64,000 nt of DNA from Arcticibacter sp045629565. GTDB taxonomy: Bacteria; Bacteroidota; Bacteroidia; Sphingobacteriales; Sphingobacteriaceae. How positions within the stretch are numbered: position 1 is the stretch's first letter; each line of letters begins with the position of its first letter. Of this stretch, positions 1 through 7,727 are shown in pieces. The stretch covers positions 59,676 to 123,675 of the forward strand of contig NZ_JAZQRL010000042.1 in the NCBI RefSeq assembly GCF_045629565.1, read 5' to 3'. The position numbers were made by a program, and so were the translations under genes. Under the pieces are notes generated by a model. The model searched no databases, had not been told where the DNA came from, and worked only from the letters and a program-made list of their open reading frames with translations.

Positions 1-198
1 ATCGCAATGACTGATGCTGACGCAAAATAAGCAGTGTTGTAAGTATTCCCCCGATCTAAATCAGCGACAATCCCCACAGCTATCTCGAGAGATAGCCCGA
101 ATACCGTCGCTATCAAAAGATATCTATTTACATCACTCCTTCTATTATAGAATGCGATGAGAAACGATAGCGTCATATATCTACAATGGTAGAGCTAT
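1..198. other. Left-edge non-coding stretch with short inverted repeats
   Basis: No convincing gene is seen here. It holds a short inverted repeat at 79-96 (GCTATCTC, GA, GAGATAGC) and several further gctatc/gatagc copies on both strands. It lies just downstream of the stop of the minus-strand epimerase gene, so the repeats could act as a transcription end signal, but there is no clear T-run. It could equally be the edge of a feature outside the window. Confidence 0.3.
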
Positions 199-1452
199 CT
201 AGCCCCGTCCCAAAAACAACGGAGCAATATGCCTTTCATACAAATTCCCTGTTACGTGCACACTAACAATGTCGCTGTATTTCGCTAAGGCCGCATAATA
301 ACGATCTCCATGCTCACCGGCGACCTTATAAGCCACATGCAGCAGCTGCCTGAAGTCTGGATTAAAATCCGGATGCTGCTGATCATGGCGAATGGTATTA
401 GCCATTTTGTCCGGACTCCATGAACTTACTTCTTCAGCACTCGGTAACCTATCGCGTTGCACATCAATGACAGCAGCATACGGTCCGCACAGTTCGTCAA
501 ATCGCCCCAAAGCACTGCTATAGATGTCTTTCACCAGCTCGAGAGCCTCATTGCCTGCTTCTGAAAGACCAATAACTTCTTCAAGCCAGGTAGTACCGGC
601 CGTTTTCAGATGTATGCCTGCATCATGCTTGGTGATTAACTGATTAATCGGCTGATAGATAGAAAACTTGTCGCTACCAGAGTGTACACTTAGCTTTAAG
701 TTCTCCGGCAGACCGAACTCCTTTATCGCATGCCTGATAACGAGGATATCTTCCTCAAACTCTTTCTCGAACTGCTGTAAATCGCCAACATAGTCAACTC
801 CCTTATTAAACCGCCCGCTGAACTTAGGAGCAATGGTTTGCGCTTTTACATGATAGTCGGCCAGTGCACTCAGAATAAAAAATAGCTCTACCGGAGTCTG
901 AGGGTCGTCTACTTCGTCCATGGACACTTCCGCTATGAAATTATCTTCACCTTTCGCTTTCGCTATGTGAGCATAAAGTTTACCGGCTTCAATGGCTGCC
1001 AGTAAGAACTTCCCGGCTGTATAGCGCAAGTTATCTTCTGTTACGCTGAATTGCTCGCTTATACCAGGAATGAATAGATCTCCTATGTATTTTCTGCGCC
1101 GTTCGACAAAGTCCTCGATCACGTTTTCAGGAGCTGACTTGCCGATGTAATTCGCAACATCCATCGTAAAGAAATCAGACGATTCGATAAAAGCGCCTAC
1201 CGTATCCATCGTGATATGATCGGCATCTACACGATAAGGGTCAGTCCAGGCCAAGGCTTTTACCGCCGCATCGGCCTCGGCTCGCAACTCCGGAGGGGAG
1301 GTATTCACCGTTTTATGCTCCCGATACGATTTATTCCAGACAGGAGTAATCGTCACTCCCCTCTCCTTAGCTTTCAAAACTGCTTTCAACTGCGCTTCGC
1401 CCTGATGAGCAAAACGATCACCCATCCCGAATGAGTACTTTTCCAACTTCAT
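199..1452 (-). CDS. uxaE: Tagaturonate/fructuronate epimerase family protein (UxaE-like)
   Basis: The 417-residue cytoplasmic protein resembles the UxaE family, which interconverts D-tagaturonate and D-fructuronate in galacturonate catabolism. Recognition rests on overall similarity: the MKLEKYSFGMGDRF start, a GAFIESSDFFTMDVA segment, SVHSGSDKFSIY and a C-terminal HVTGNLYERHI. The open frame extends 47 codons further upstream, but that extension runs back into the mutarotase gene, so the ATG at 1452 is preferred. There is no signal peptide, which fits an intracellular enzyme. It is the last gene of the GH29, DUF4955, mutarotase, epimerase operon and links extracellular pectin attack to uronate metabolism. 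The family call is fairly secure; the exact substrate is inferred. Confidence 0.82.
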   Translation of the reverse strand: MKLEKYSFGMGDRFAHQGEAQLKAVLKAKERGVTITPVWNKSYREHKTVNTSPPELRAEADAAVKALAWTDPYRVDADHITMDTVGAFIESSDFFTMDVANYIGKSAPENVIEDFVERRRKYIGDLFIPGISEQFSVTEDNLRYTAGKFLLAAIEAGKLYAHIAKAKGEDNFIAEVSMDEVDDPQTPVELFFILSALADYHVKAQTIAPKFSGRFNKGVDYVGDLQQFEKEFEEDILVIRHAIKEFGLPENLKLSVHSGSDKFSIYQPINQLITKHDAGIHLKTAGTTWLEEVIGLSEAGNEALELVKDIYSSALGRFDELCGPYAAVIDVQRDRLPSAEEVSSWSPDKMANTIRHDQQHPDFNPDFRQLLHVAYKVAGEHGDRYYAALAKYSDIVSVHVTGNLYERHIAPLFLGRG

Positions 1453-1499
1453 AACAACACAACAACCTATAATCGAAAAGGTTATAGTATTATTACGTA

Positions 1500-1829
1500 C
1501 TATAAAGAAAATATCTTCTCCATCAGCATCCATTTCTCCCCCGGCTTCGCACCCGGCAAAGCTTGCTGATATTTCCACATCAACGCCTCCCATTCCTGCA
1601 CCTTAATATTTGCAGCATCCATTTCCGCTTTACGTTCGAAGCTGAAAGAATCATCCGTCTCCATAATCATGCACAAACGGTTGCCAAGGAGGTAGATCTC
1701 CAGTGCGGATACACCCGACTGGAGAAGACTGTCTTTCACCTCATGCCAAACTTCTTTATGCCATTGCACATATTCGCCCACGAGCTTAGGATCATCTTTA
1801 AGATCCAGTGTCATACAGTATCTCTTCAT
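1500..1829 (-). CDS. rhaM: L-rhamnose mutarotase family protein (RhaM/DUF718)
   Basis: The 109-residue cytoplasmic protein matches the RhaM family of small ferredoxin-like dimers that interconvert the alpha and beta anomers of L-rhamnose. Visible family features are the MKRYCMTLDLKDDP first strand, a Y-x-x-WHKEVW segment with the conserved histidine, IYLLGNRLCMIMET, and a C-terminal tryptophan-rich stretch (W-E-A-L-M-W, EKWMLMEKIF). Length is normal for the family, about 105 residues. It lies 22 bases after the DUF4955 gene and 47 bases before uxaE on the same strand. Its presence suggests that L-rhamnose (or L-fucose, which some relatives accept) is released by the neighbouring enzymes. Confidence 0.85.
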   Translation of the reverse strand: MKRYCMTLDLKDDPKLVGEYVQWHKEVWHEVKDSLLQSGVSALEIYLLGNRLCMIMETDDSFSFERKAEMDAANIKVQEWEALMWKYQQALPGAKPGEKWMLMEKIFSL

Positions 1830-1851
1830 CTCTCTGTTAATAAATTTATAA

Positions 1852-3378
1852 TTAGTGCTCCCCTTTCAGGCGGAACAAGAGTTGCGCTTCAAACAGCGAT
1901 TCAGGCTTGACCATCTTTCCCTGCATCTCGTTTGTTCCCGTGTTTTCAAAGGTCACTTTGCGGTCTGACTGAAAGCCCACCAAAACAGGTTCCGCGATGG
2001 TAAAATTCCGCCGTCTGTCCGGATCCCAGAAATTATAATGTTGATCCTTTCCAGAGCTGTGCTGAAAATTCCACAAAACGAGCTGTCTACCGTGATGCGG
2101 ATATCCTGGCTCTGGTCCTCCGAGATTAAAAAATACGCCACCTTTTATCTGGTCATACAAGGTAGCCAGGGGCTGTCCCGAATGTATATCGATGTTCTGA
2201 TCCGTGCCTAACGTACATTGGGTGATCACCGTACCCGAAGCACTGTATCCGGTACCGGCACCATGATGCTGCGCACTATTGAAATTGCAATTCTTGATCA
2301 GCACACCATATCCGGTTCTGGCATGTACAGACGCATGGCCTTTTTTTCCAGTGAAGTCGACATTCAGAACACTTATCTGGTAGCCGCCGCTGATATACAG
2401 GCCTTCGTTCCAGTCATTGAATACACAGTTCCTCACCCAGCTGTTCTTTACATTTTGCATACCTACAGCCTCCCAGGCGTAATCGTGTATAGCATTTTTA
2501 TGATGAACAAACTCTTCCGGATAATTCTTCCAGTTACTGCTAAAGAGGATGTCTTCGACTCCACATTCTTCCATGGAGGAATATGCGCGGAGCTCAAAAG
2601 GTTTGCTGCTTACGATTTTCAGATCGAAATGAATTGGATTCTTAAATTTCACCCGCTTACCCTCAATTTTTTCTATGGTATGAATTTCATGGATCAGCAT
2701 CCCTCCATTCGGACCGAATAATCGTGTCCATTGCTGTTTGAGTTGAAGGGGTGCGAAATATGCTTTCGTAAACTCTTCGCTCCTGTGATAAATCACCACA
2801 TCTTGTCCTGCTTTCAGGGATGAAGCATCGGCAACTTCCACCCAAAAACTCTCACGACTAGCATTCCGGGTAATGGTTGTCAGCCGCCTGGAGTTTGTAG
2901 AAGATGGCCTAAACTGGATTTGTCTGCCATGGATCCGCATCTTATCCTGAAATATTTCCGTACCGCCGGCGCCACTTCCGCTTCCTTTTAGAACGATGTT
3001 GCTCTTCGAGATACGGATATGCTTTGTACTATCATGGTCGGCCGCCAGCATGTATTTTCCGGGAGGAAAAAACACGACGCCTCCAGAAGGGCTCTTCTCA
3101 GCGGCATCCACAGCCCGTTGGATCGCCTCATCATCGTACTGTCCATCATCAGGCTTCGCTCCATAATCGACTACATTAAACCGCATTTTCTTTGATTGGT
3201 CCGGGATGGACCGTTCTGAAAAGTGGTAGCCGGCATAAGAGAAATCGGGCAGGATGGGTATCGCACCGGTCTTTTTAGCATTGATAAAATCTTCCCACAA
3301 AGGGGCAACCTGCTGCGCAAAGACCGGAAAGGTCATCACCAGAAACAAACAAGATATTGAACTGATTTTCTTCATCAT
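1852..3378 (-). CDS. Secreted pectate-lyase-fold protein with DUF4955
   Basis: The 508-residue protein has an N-terminal Sec signal (MMKKISSISCLFLVMTFPVFA, cleavage near residue 21). The segment VVDYGAKPDDGQYDDEAIQRA is the usual first coil of GH28/pectate-lyase-3 beta-helix proteins, followed by GGVVFFPPGKYML and right-handed helix repeats with N-rich turns. The C-terminal part looks like DUF4955, found in Bacteroidota pectin and rhamnogalacturonan loci. The fold is clear; whether it is a hydrolase, a lyase or a binding protein is not visible. It sits between GH29 and the rhamnose mutarotase, so a role in pectin or rhamnogalacturonan breakdown is inferred. A second ATG three bases downstream is an equally possible start. 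Confidence 0.75.
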   Translation of the reverse strand: MMKKISSISCLFLVMTFPVFAQQVAPLWEDFINAKKTGAIPILPDFSYAGYHFSERSIPDQSKKMRFNVVDYGAKPDDGQYDDEAIQRAVDAAEKSPSGGVVFFPPGKYMLAADHDSTKHIRISKSNIVLKGSGSGAGGTEIFQDKMRIHGRQIQFRPSSTNSRRLTTITRNASRESFWVEVADASSLKAGQDVVIYHRSEEFTKAYFAPLQLKQQWTRLFGPNGGMLIHEIHTIEKIEGKRVKFKNPIHFDLKIVSSKPFELRAYSSMEECGVEDILFSSNWKNYPEEFVHHKNAIHDYAWEAVGMQNVKNSWVRNCVFNDWNEGLYISGGYQISVLNVDFTGKKGHASVHARTGYGVLIKNCNFNSAQHHGAGTGYSASGTVITQCTLGTDQNIDIHSGQPLATLYDQIKGGVFFNLGGPEPGYPHHGRQLVLWNFQHSSGKDQHYNFWDPDRRRNFTIAEPVLVGFQSDRKVTFENTGTNEMQGKMVKPESLFEAQLLFRLKGEH

Positions 3379-3403
3379 ATCATTTAATAAAGATAACGCA
3401 AAA

Positions 3404-4837
3404 TTAGTCCAGCTCGCCGGTCTTCATTTGGCTTGCCGGTACTGTCGCGATATTGTCTATATGACCTTCAACCTCCAGCCTGATAACAGGTGCGATAGCT
3501 AATGCCGATTTACCGGGGATACTCACATATACGTTTCCGCCTGCCGCCTTCGTATTCACCTTCAGCGGACTCCCCAACACAGCTGCTGATACAACCTTGC
3601 TTTTCAGCTGCGGCAATATAAGAGCTTCTCCCTTGGGCCAGTCAAATACGGTAAGATATAAAACGGTGTTCGTTTGGTTATCTTTCCGGGTAATACAACC
3701 CCAGTCGACCGCCGCTAGAGGGTTTTTTTTTGTAGCATAAATCGCTTCACTGTTGACTTTCATCCATGAACCTATTGCTTGCAGCCTCTCTACACTTTCC
3801 TGTGGAAAAGAGCCGTCCGGCTTAGGTCCGACATTTAAGAGATAATTCCCACCCTTAGAGGCAGACTCCACTAAATTACGGACAAGTGCTTCCGCGGATT
3901 TCCAATTGTCATCTGTCTTCCTGTACCCCCAGGTCCTGTTCATCGTCATGCATGTTTCCCAATCCTTGCCGTCAAGCTCAGCCTGATCGGGTATTTTTTG
4001 CTCCGGCGTTCTGGTATCACCAGGGAAGTTTGGTCGTTTCAACCGGTCGTTAGTTATAATTTGAGGTTGTAACTTCAGAATCTCTGTAAATTTCAAGGCA
4101 GCATCATCAGTCATACGTGTAGGAGTATCCCACCAGAGAACAGCGATCTCGCCATAGTTGGTCATCAGCTCCCGCAGCTGAGGTACGGCAACCTGATCGA
4201 TGTACTGGTCAAAAGACTTTGTTTCCTGCAGAGGGTCCCAATGCCCCAAATTCGCTTTGGTATAAGCGTCAATTTTCGTACTATCCGGATTTGGCCAACC
4301 CTCTCGCATCTCCTTCCTGGCGGCAGACCCACCAGGGTTTACCCAATCCTGTGCCTGAGAGTAATAAAAACCCAGTTTCATCCCATGCCTTTTACAGGCT
4401 TCGGCTAGGGGTTTCAGCAAGTCCTTGCCATACGGCGTCGCATCGGTGATATCCCAGTCCGAGGCCTTCGAATCAAACAGTGCAAAGCCATCATGATGCT
4501 TAGCCGTGATGACAATGTACTTCATACCCGCATCTTTAGCCGCTTTAACCCACTCATCCGCATCGAACTTGACAGGATTGAACTGCCGCGCTATTGACCT
4601 ATACTCCTCCACCGGAACTTTCATCCTGTTCATGATCCATTCTGCGCCGCCTTTGGCCTGCTGGTACCCGCGGTACTCCCCTGCCATCTGCGCATAAACG
4701 CCAAAATGAATGAACATACCAAAACGGGCTTCTCTCCACCATTTCATACGTTCTTCCTTGGACAAATTGGATTGAGCGTAGAGTGAGGAGCTTGCAAGTG
4801 CAACAATTAAGAGGAGGAGTACGGCTTTCTTAAACAT
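3404..4837 (-). CDS. Secreted alpha-L-fucosidase (GH29)
   Basis: The 477-residue GH29 enzyme has a Sec signal ending near SLYAQ (residues 17-21). GH29 hallmarks are GMFIHFG at 40-46, TAKHHDGFALFDS at 111-123 with the paired histidines, GFYYS near 156-160, and the nucleophile region VLWWD with Asp237 as likely nucleophile. The C-terminal third is a beta-sandwich. GH29 enzymes release alpha-L-fucose from glycans, and some subfamilies act on galactose or other sugars. It is the first gene of the minus-strand pectin/rhamnose operon and faces asnS across a 0.7 kb spacer that would hold its promoter. The family is secure; linkage specificity cannot be read from the sequence. Confidence 0.9.
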   Translation of the reverse strand: MFKKAVLLLLIVALASSSLYAQSNLSKEERMKWWREARFGMFIHFGVYAQMAGEYRGYQQAKGGAEWIMNRMKVPVEEYRSIARQFNPVKFDADEWVKAAKDAGMKYIVITAKHHDGFALFDSKASDWDITDATPYGKDLLKPLAEACKRHGMKLGFYYSQAQDWVNPGGSAARKEMREGWPNPDSTKIDAYTKANLGHWDPLQETKSFDQYIDQVAVPQLRELMTNYGEIAVLWWDTPTRMTDDAALKFTEILKLQPQIITNDRLKRPNFPGDTRTPEQKIPDQAELDGKDWETCMTMNRTWGYRKTDDNWKSAEALVRNLVESASKGGNYLLNVGPKPDGSFPQESVERLQAIGSWMKVNSEAIYATKKNPLAAVDWGCITRKDNQTNTVLYLTVFDWPKGEALILPQLKSKVVSAAVLGSPLKVNTKAAGGNVYVSIPGKSALAIAPVIRLEVEGHIDNIATVPASQMKTGELD

Positions 4838-5061
4838 TCCTTAAAGGATTAGATGGATCTATTATTCGCATTTCAGGCAGGTTCGGTAAAAGGATGGATT
4901 TTGATTTCATCATTTTCTAGTAAAGGGTTTATAATTTTTTGTCTCGGTAAGCTTGTGCAAATAAGAAATAATTCAGAGGCAAAACCGCTTACCCTATTGG
5001 CTAATTTATCTGCTAAATTGGCTTCAGCTTTGCATCATAGTATCTTAAAAAACTGGTTTTT

Positions 5062-5074
5062 ACCGATCATCGGT
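5062..5074. promoter_or_regulatory. Short palindrome, possible operator
   Basis: ACCGAT-C-ATCGGT is a perfect 6-bp dyad about 225 bases upstream of the GH29 start, closely preceded by AAAAAC-TG-GTTTTT (5049-5062). It has the size of a dimeric repressor site. Nothing identifies the protein that would bind it, and a chance origin is possible. Confidence 0.25.
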
Positions 5075-5218
5075 TGCAACAACCATATCCTGCAGATGGG
5101 CATCGTGCAGGCAAAATTTCATAGCATTTCTAAAAAGACGTATGATTCCTGACTACTGACATCCAGACAACTTGCATCAATCATCGTCTATATCAGTCGC
5201 TATAGCAGCAATGTTCAA

Positions 5219-5266
5219 CCCCACATGAGTCCGACTTTTGACCCTGTAAGTCGGACTCATGTGGGG
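5219..5266. repeat. Perfect 19-bp inverted repeat with 10-base loop
   Basis: The left arm CCCCACATGAGTCCGACTT (5219-5237) and right arm AAGTCGGACTCATGTGGGG (5248-5266) are exact reverse complements around the loop ttgaccctgt. As RNA it would form a very stable hairpin on either strand. It lies between two divergent genes, where a terminator would not be expected for either. No poly-T follows on the plus strand. I found no second copy in the window. It may be a dispersed REP-like or mobile-element remnant, an operator, or a small-RNA element. Confidence 0.8.
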
Positions 5267-5504
5267 TGCAAGGCGCTGGATATACGCCAGCATACAGACT
5301 ATGATTGGGAGATGGTATTACGGAATGACTTACTCAATCGCTAATACAGATGAGGTCTGTCCAAGACCATATATAAGCGGCATAAAGGTCAATAACGCCG
5401 GCTACACAGTGATTCTGAAGGTCGATGAAATAGTCAAGATCGGAAAATAACTGGTCTATTATTTCCGGCCTGAACTTTAGCGCTGTTTCACAAAGAAATA
5501 ACGT

Positions 5505-5532
5505 ATTGATTTTGTTTCTTTTTATAGATTTG
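5505..5532 (+). promoter_or_regulatory. Bacteroidota-type promoter for asnS
   Basis: TAGATTTG at 5525-5532 matches the TAnnTTTG -7 consensus exactly, and ATTG at 5505-5508 is a -33-like element 16 bases upstream. The asnS ATG begins only 7 bases after the -7 box, at the place where transcription should start, so the message would be leaderless or nearly so. Confidence 0.55.
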
Positions 5533-5539
5533 CATCTAT

Positions 5540-6985
5540 ATGAAGCGCACAAAAATCAAAGACCTCTTAAATACGACTGACTTTGGGCAGGAGATTAATG
5601 TTCAAGGCTGGGTAAGAACGTTCAGAAACAATCAGTTCATTGCTATCAATGACGGATCGTCGATCAATAATTTACAGGCTGTTGTAGACTTCACGAATAC
5701 GGATGAGGCCATATTGAAACGAATTACTACTGGTGCCGCTATTTCGGTAACGGGAGATCTTGTAGAATCTTTAGGTAAGGGTCAGCGCGTAGAATTAAAA
5801 GTTAAAAATCTGGAGATCCTGGGCGACAGTGATCCTGAAAAATATCCATTACAACCCAAGAAACATAGCCTGGAATTTTTACGGGAAATCGCACACCTGC
5901 GCTTTCGTACCACCACGTTCAACGCTATTTTCAAGGTAAGACATGCCCTTGCATTTGCTGTTCACCAATTCTTCAACGAAAAGGGCTTCGTTTACATGCA
6001 TACCCCTATTATCACGGGATCCGATGCTGAAGGTGCCGGCGAGATGTTCAGGGTTTCTACTATTGATTTTGATAACGTACCCCGAAATGAAGACGGTACG
6101 GTAAATTATAAAGAAGACTTCTTCGGAAAGTCTACTAACCTGACTGTATCCGGACAGCTTGAAGGTGAGCTTGCAGCGATGGCTTTCGGCGAGATCTACA
6201 CTTTCGGCCCTACATTTCGTGCAGAAAATTCCAATACAACACGCCATTTGGCTGAGTTCTGGATGATCGAACCGGAAATGGCGTTCTTCGATATCCATGA
6301 CAACATGGACCTGGCCGAAGAGCTGTTAAAATACGTTATCCGGTATGCGCTTGACCATTGCGGTGAGGAACTGGAGTTCCTGAAAGGCCGTCTGCTGGAA
6401 GAAGAAAAGCAGAAACCGCAGGCAGAGCGTTCTGATATGGATTTGCTCTCCAAATTGCAGTTCTGTTTGGAAAACGATTTTGAGCGCATCACTTATACCG
6501 AAGCGATTCAAATCCTGAAAAGCTCCAAGCCGAATCAGAAGAAACAATTTAAGTATCTGATAGACGAGTGGGGAGCTGACCTGCAATCAGAACATGAGCG
6601 CTACCTCGTAGAGAAGCACTTTAAAAAACCGGTAATCCTAACAGACTACCCGGCTGATATCAAGTCGTTCTATATGCGCCAGAACGAACCTGATGAGCTG
6701 GGCAGAAACACAGTGGCCGCCATGGACATTCTCTTCCCTGGAATAGGCGAGATCGTGGGTGGCTCTCAACGGGAGGAGCGTCTGGAGAAACTGGAAAAAC
6801 GCATGCATGATATGCACATTCCGGTTGAAGAGATGTCGTGGTTCCTGGATACCAGAAGATTTGGCTCAGCGCCACATGCCGGCTTCGGGTTAGGCTTTGA
6901 GCGTTTGGTATTGTTCGTAACAGGGATGACCAATATCAGGGATGTTATTGCCTTCCCGCGTACGCCGAATAATGCTGAATTTTAA
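5540..6985 (+). CDS. asnS: Asparaginyl-tRNA synthetase
   Basis: This 481-residue cytoplasmic class II synthetase charges tRNA-Asn. An N-terminal OB-fold anticodon domain (INVQGWVRTFRNNQFIAI, residues 18-35) is followed by class II motif 2 (FGPTFRAENSNTTRHLAEFWMIEPE) and motif 3 (GFGLGFERLVLFVTG), ending in DVIAFPRTPNNAEF, the usual AsnS C-terminus. Length is slightly above the E. coli enzyme because of an insert near residues 290-330, common in Bacteroidota. The ATG at 5540 fits the family N-terminus. A terminator hairpin follows at 7003-7036. Confidence 0.97.
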   Translation: MKRTKIKDLLNTTDFGQEINVQGWVRTFRNNQFIAINDGSSINNLQAVVDFTNTDEAILKRITTGAAISVTGDLVESLGKGQRVELKVKNLEILGDSDPEKYPLQPKKHSLEFLREIAHLRFRTTTFNAIFKVRHALAFAVHQFFNEKGFVYMHTPIITGSDAEGAGEMFRVSTIDFDNVPRNEDGTVNYKEDFFGKSTNLTVSGQLEGELAAMAFGEIYTFGPTFRAENSNTTRHLAEFWMIEPEMAFFDIHDNMDLAEELLKYVIRYALDHCGEELEFLKGRLLEEEKQKPQAERSDMDLLSKLQFCLENDFERITYTEAIQILKSSKPNQKKQFKYLIDEWGADLQSEHERYLVEKHFKKPVILTDYPADIKSFYMRQNEPDELGRNTVAAMDILFPGIGEIVGGSQREERLEKLEKRMHDMHIPVEEMSWFLDTRRFGSAPHAGFGLGFERLVLFVTGMTNIRDVIAFPRTPNNAEF

Positions 6986-7002
6986 TATCTGACAACATTT
7001 TC

Positions 7003-7036
7003 AAAAGGCCTGGGTTATATCATTCAGGCTTTTTTA
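7003..7036 (+). terminator. Terminator after asnS
   Basis: AAAAGGCCTG (7003-7012) can pair with CAGGCTTTT (7025-7033) with one bulged base, and the right arm runs into a T-tract (7030-7035). It starts 17 bases after the asnS stop and ends 15 bases before the next start codon. Confidence 0.6.
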
Positions 7037-7050
7037 ATAGAATTGAAGTT

Positions 7051-7671
7051 ATGCTGATACGTATTTATCCTGAAAACCCTAATCCCAGGGCGATTCAACA
7101 AGTGGTTGATGTATTGAGAGGCGGCGGAATAGTGATCTACCCAACCGACACCATTTACGGACTGGGCTGTGATATCACCAATCATAAGGCCATCGAGAAG
7201 ATCTGCCAGATACGAGGGATAAAGCCGGAAAAGGCTAATTTTTCATTCATTTGTCACGATCTGCACAACATTTCAGAGTATGTTAAACCGATAGATACAT
7301 CGGTATTCCGATTGATCAAGAAGGCGCTTCCGGGCCCTTTCACCTTTATTTTCAATGCATCCAACAATGTTCCGAAGTTACTCAGCTCCAAGAAAAAGAC
7401 GGTGGGTATCCGTGTTCCGGATAATTCCATAGCAATGGAAATTGTGAAACAGCTTGGCAATCCTATATTATCCACCTCCATACGGGACGATGATGATATT
7501 CTCGAGTATTCTACAGACCCGGAACTTATCCACGAAAAATTTGAAAACCAGGTGGATATCGTGATCGATGGAGGATACGGAGGCAATATAGCATCAACGG
7601 TTGTAGACTGTACTACCGGTGAGTTTACTGTGCTAAGAGAGGGCAAGGGTAAGCTGGAAGATTACATATAG
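7051..7671 (+). CDS. Sua5/YciO/YrdC family protein (L-threonylcarbamoyladenylate synthase-like)
   Basis: The 206-residue cytoplasmic protein carries the YrdC/Sua5 fold. GGGIVIYPTDTIYGLGCD (residues 25-42) is the signature, followed by KICQIRGIKPEKANFSF, LPGPFTFIF and TVGIRVPD, with STVVDCTTGEFTVLREGKG at the C-terminus. TsaC/Sua5 members make threonylcarbamoyl-AMP for t6A37 tRNA modification. The length and the serine-poor STSI segment put it close to the YciO branch, whose role is less certain, so no symbol is given. It lies downstream of the asnS terminator and is probably transcribed separately. Confidence 0.88.
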   Translation: MLIRIYPENPNPRAIQQVVDVLRGGGIVIYPTDTIYGLGCDITNHKAIEKICQIRGIKPEKANFSFICHDLHNISEYVKPIDTSVFRLIKKALPGPFTFIFNASNNVPKLLSSKKKTVGIRVPDNSIAMEIVKQLGNPILSTSIRDDDDILEYSTDPELIHEKFENQVDIVIDGGYGGNIASTVVDCTTGEFTVLREGKGKLEDYI

Positions 7672-7708
7672 CGACCAAGTCCTTGGGATGCACTTTAATA
7701 TAGTGCGG

Positions 7709-7723
7709 TATTTTGTATTTTCG
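7709..7723 (+). promoter_or_regulatory. Possible promoter for nhaA
   Basis: TATTTTCG at 7716-7723 is one base from the TAnnTTTG -7 consensus, and TATTTTG at 7709-7715 is an alternative lacking one spacer base. Either lies within 20 bases of the nhaA ATG at 7728, again leaving little or no leader. No good -33 element is seen at the expected distance. Confidence 0.35.
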
Positions 7724-7727
7724 CAGC

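Larger units (their letters stand above)
4838..5539. other. Divergent intergenic spacer, 702 bases
   Basis: The region separates the minus-strand GH29 operon from plus-strand asnS. Open frames in it (about 99 and 63 codons) show no family resemblance or signal sequence and are judged random. It contains a perfect 19-bp inverted repeat (5219-5266), a shorter palindrome ACCGATCATCGGT at 5062-5074, an AAAAAC-TG-GTTTTT repeat just before it, and the asnS promoter at its right end. The clustering of dyads suggests regulation of the GH29 operon. No clear -7 box for GH29 was found. Confidence 0.5.

Noticed and set aside
1467..1487. Short dyad CTATAA-N9-TTATAG between the mutarotase and epimerase genes
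   Set aside because: Only six AT-rich base pairs inside an operon gap; easily due to chance.
4853..5152. 99-codon plus-strand open frame in the divergent spacer
   Set aside because: No recognisable domain, no signal peptide, low-complexity leucine/serine composition and no promoter; treated as non-coding.
5259..5450. 63-codon plus-strand open frame overlapping the inverted repeat arm
   Set aside because: It starts inside the repeat, has no family resemblance and no plausible start signal.
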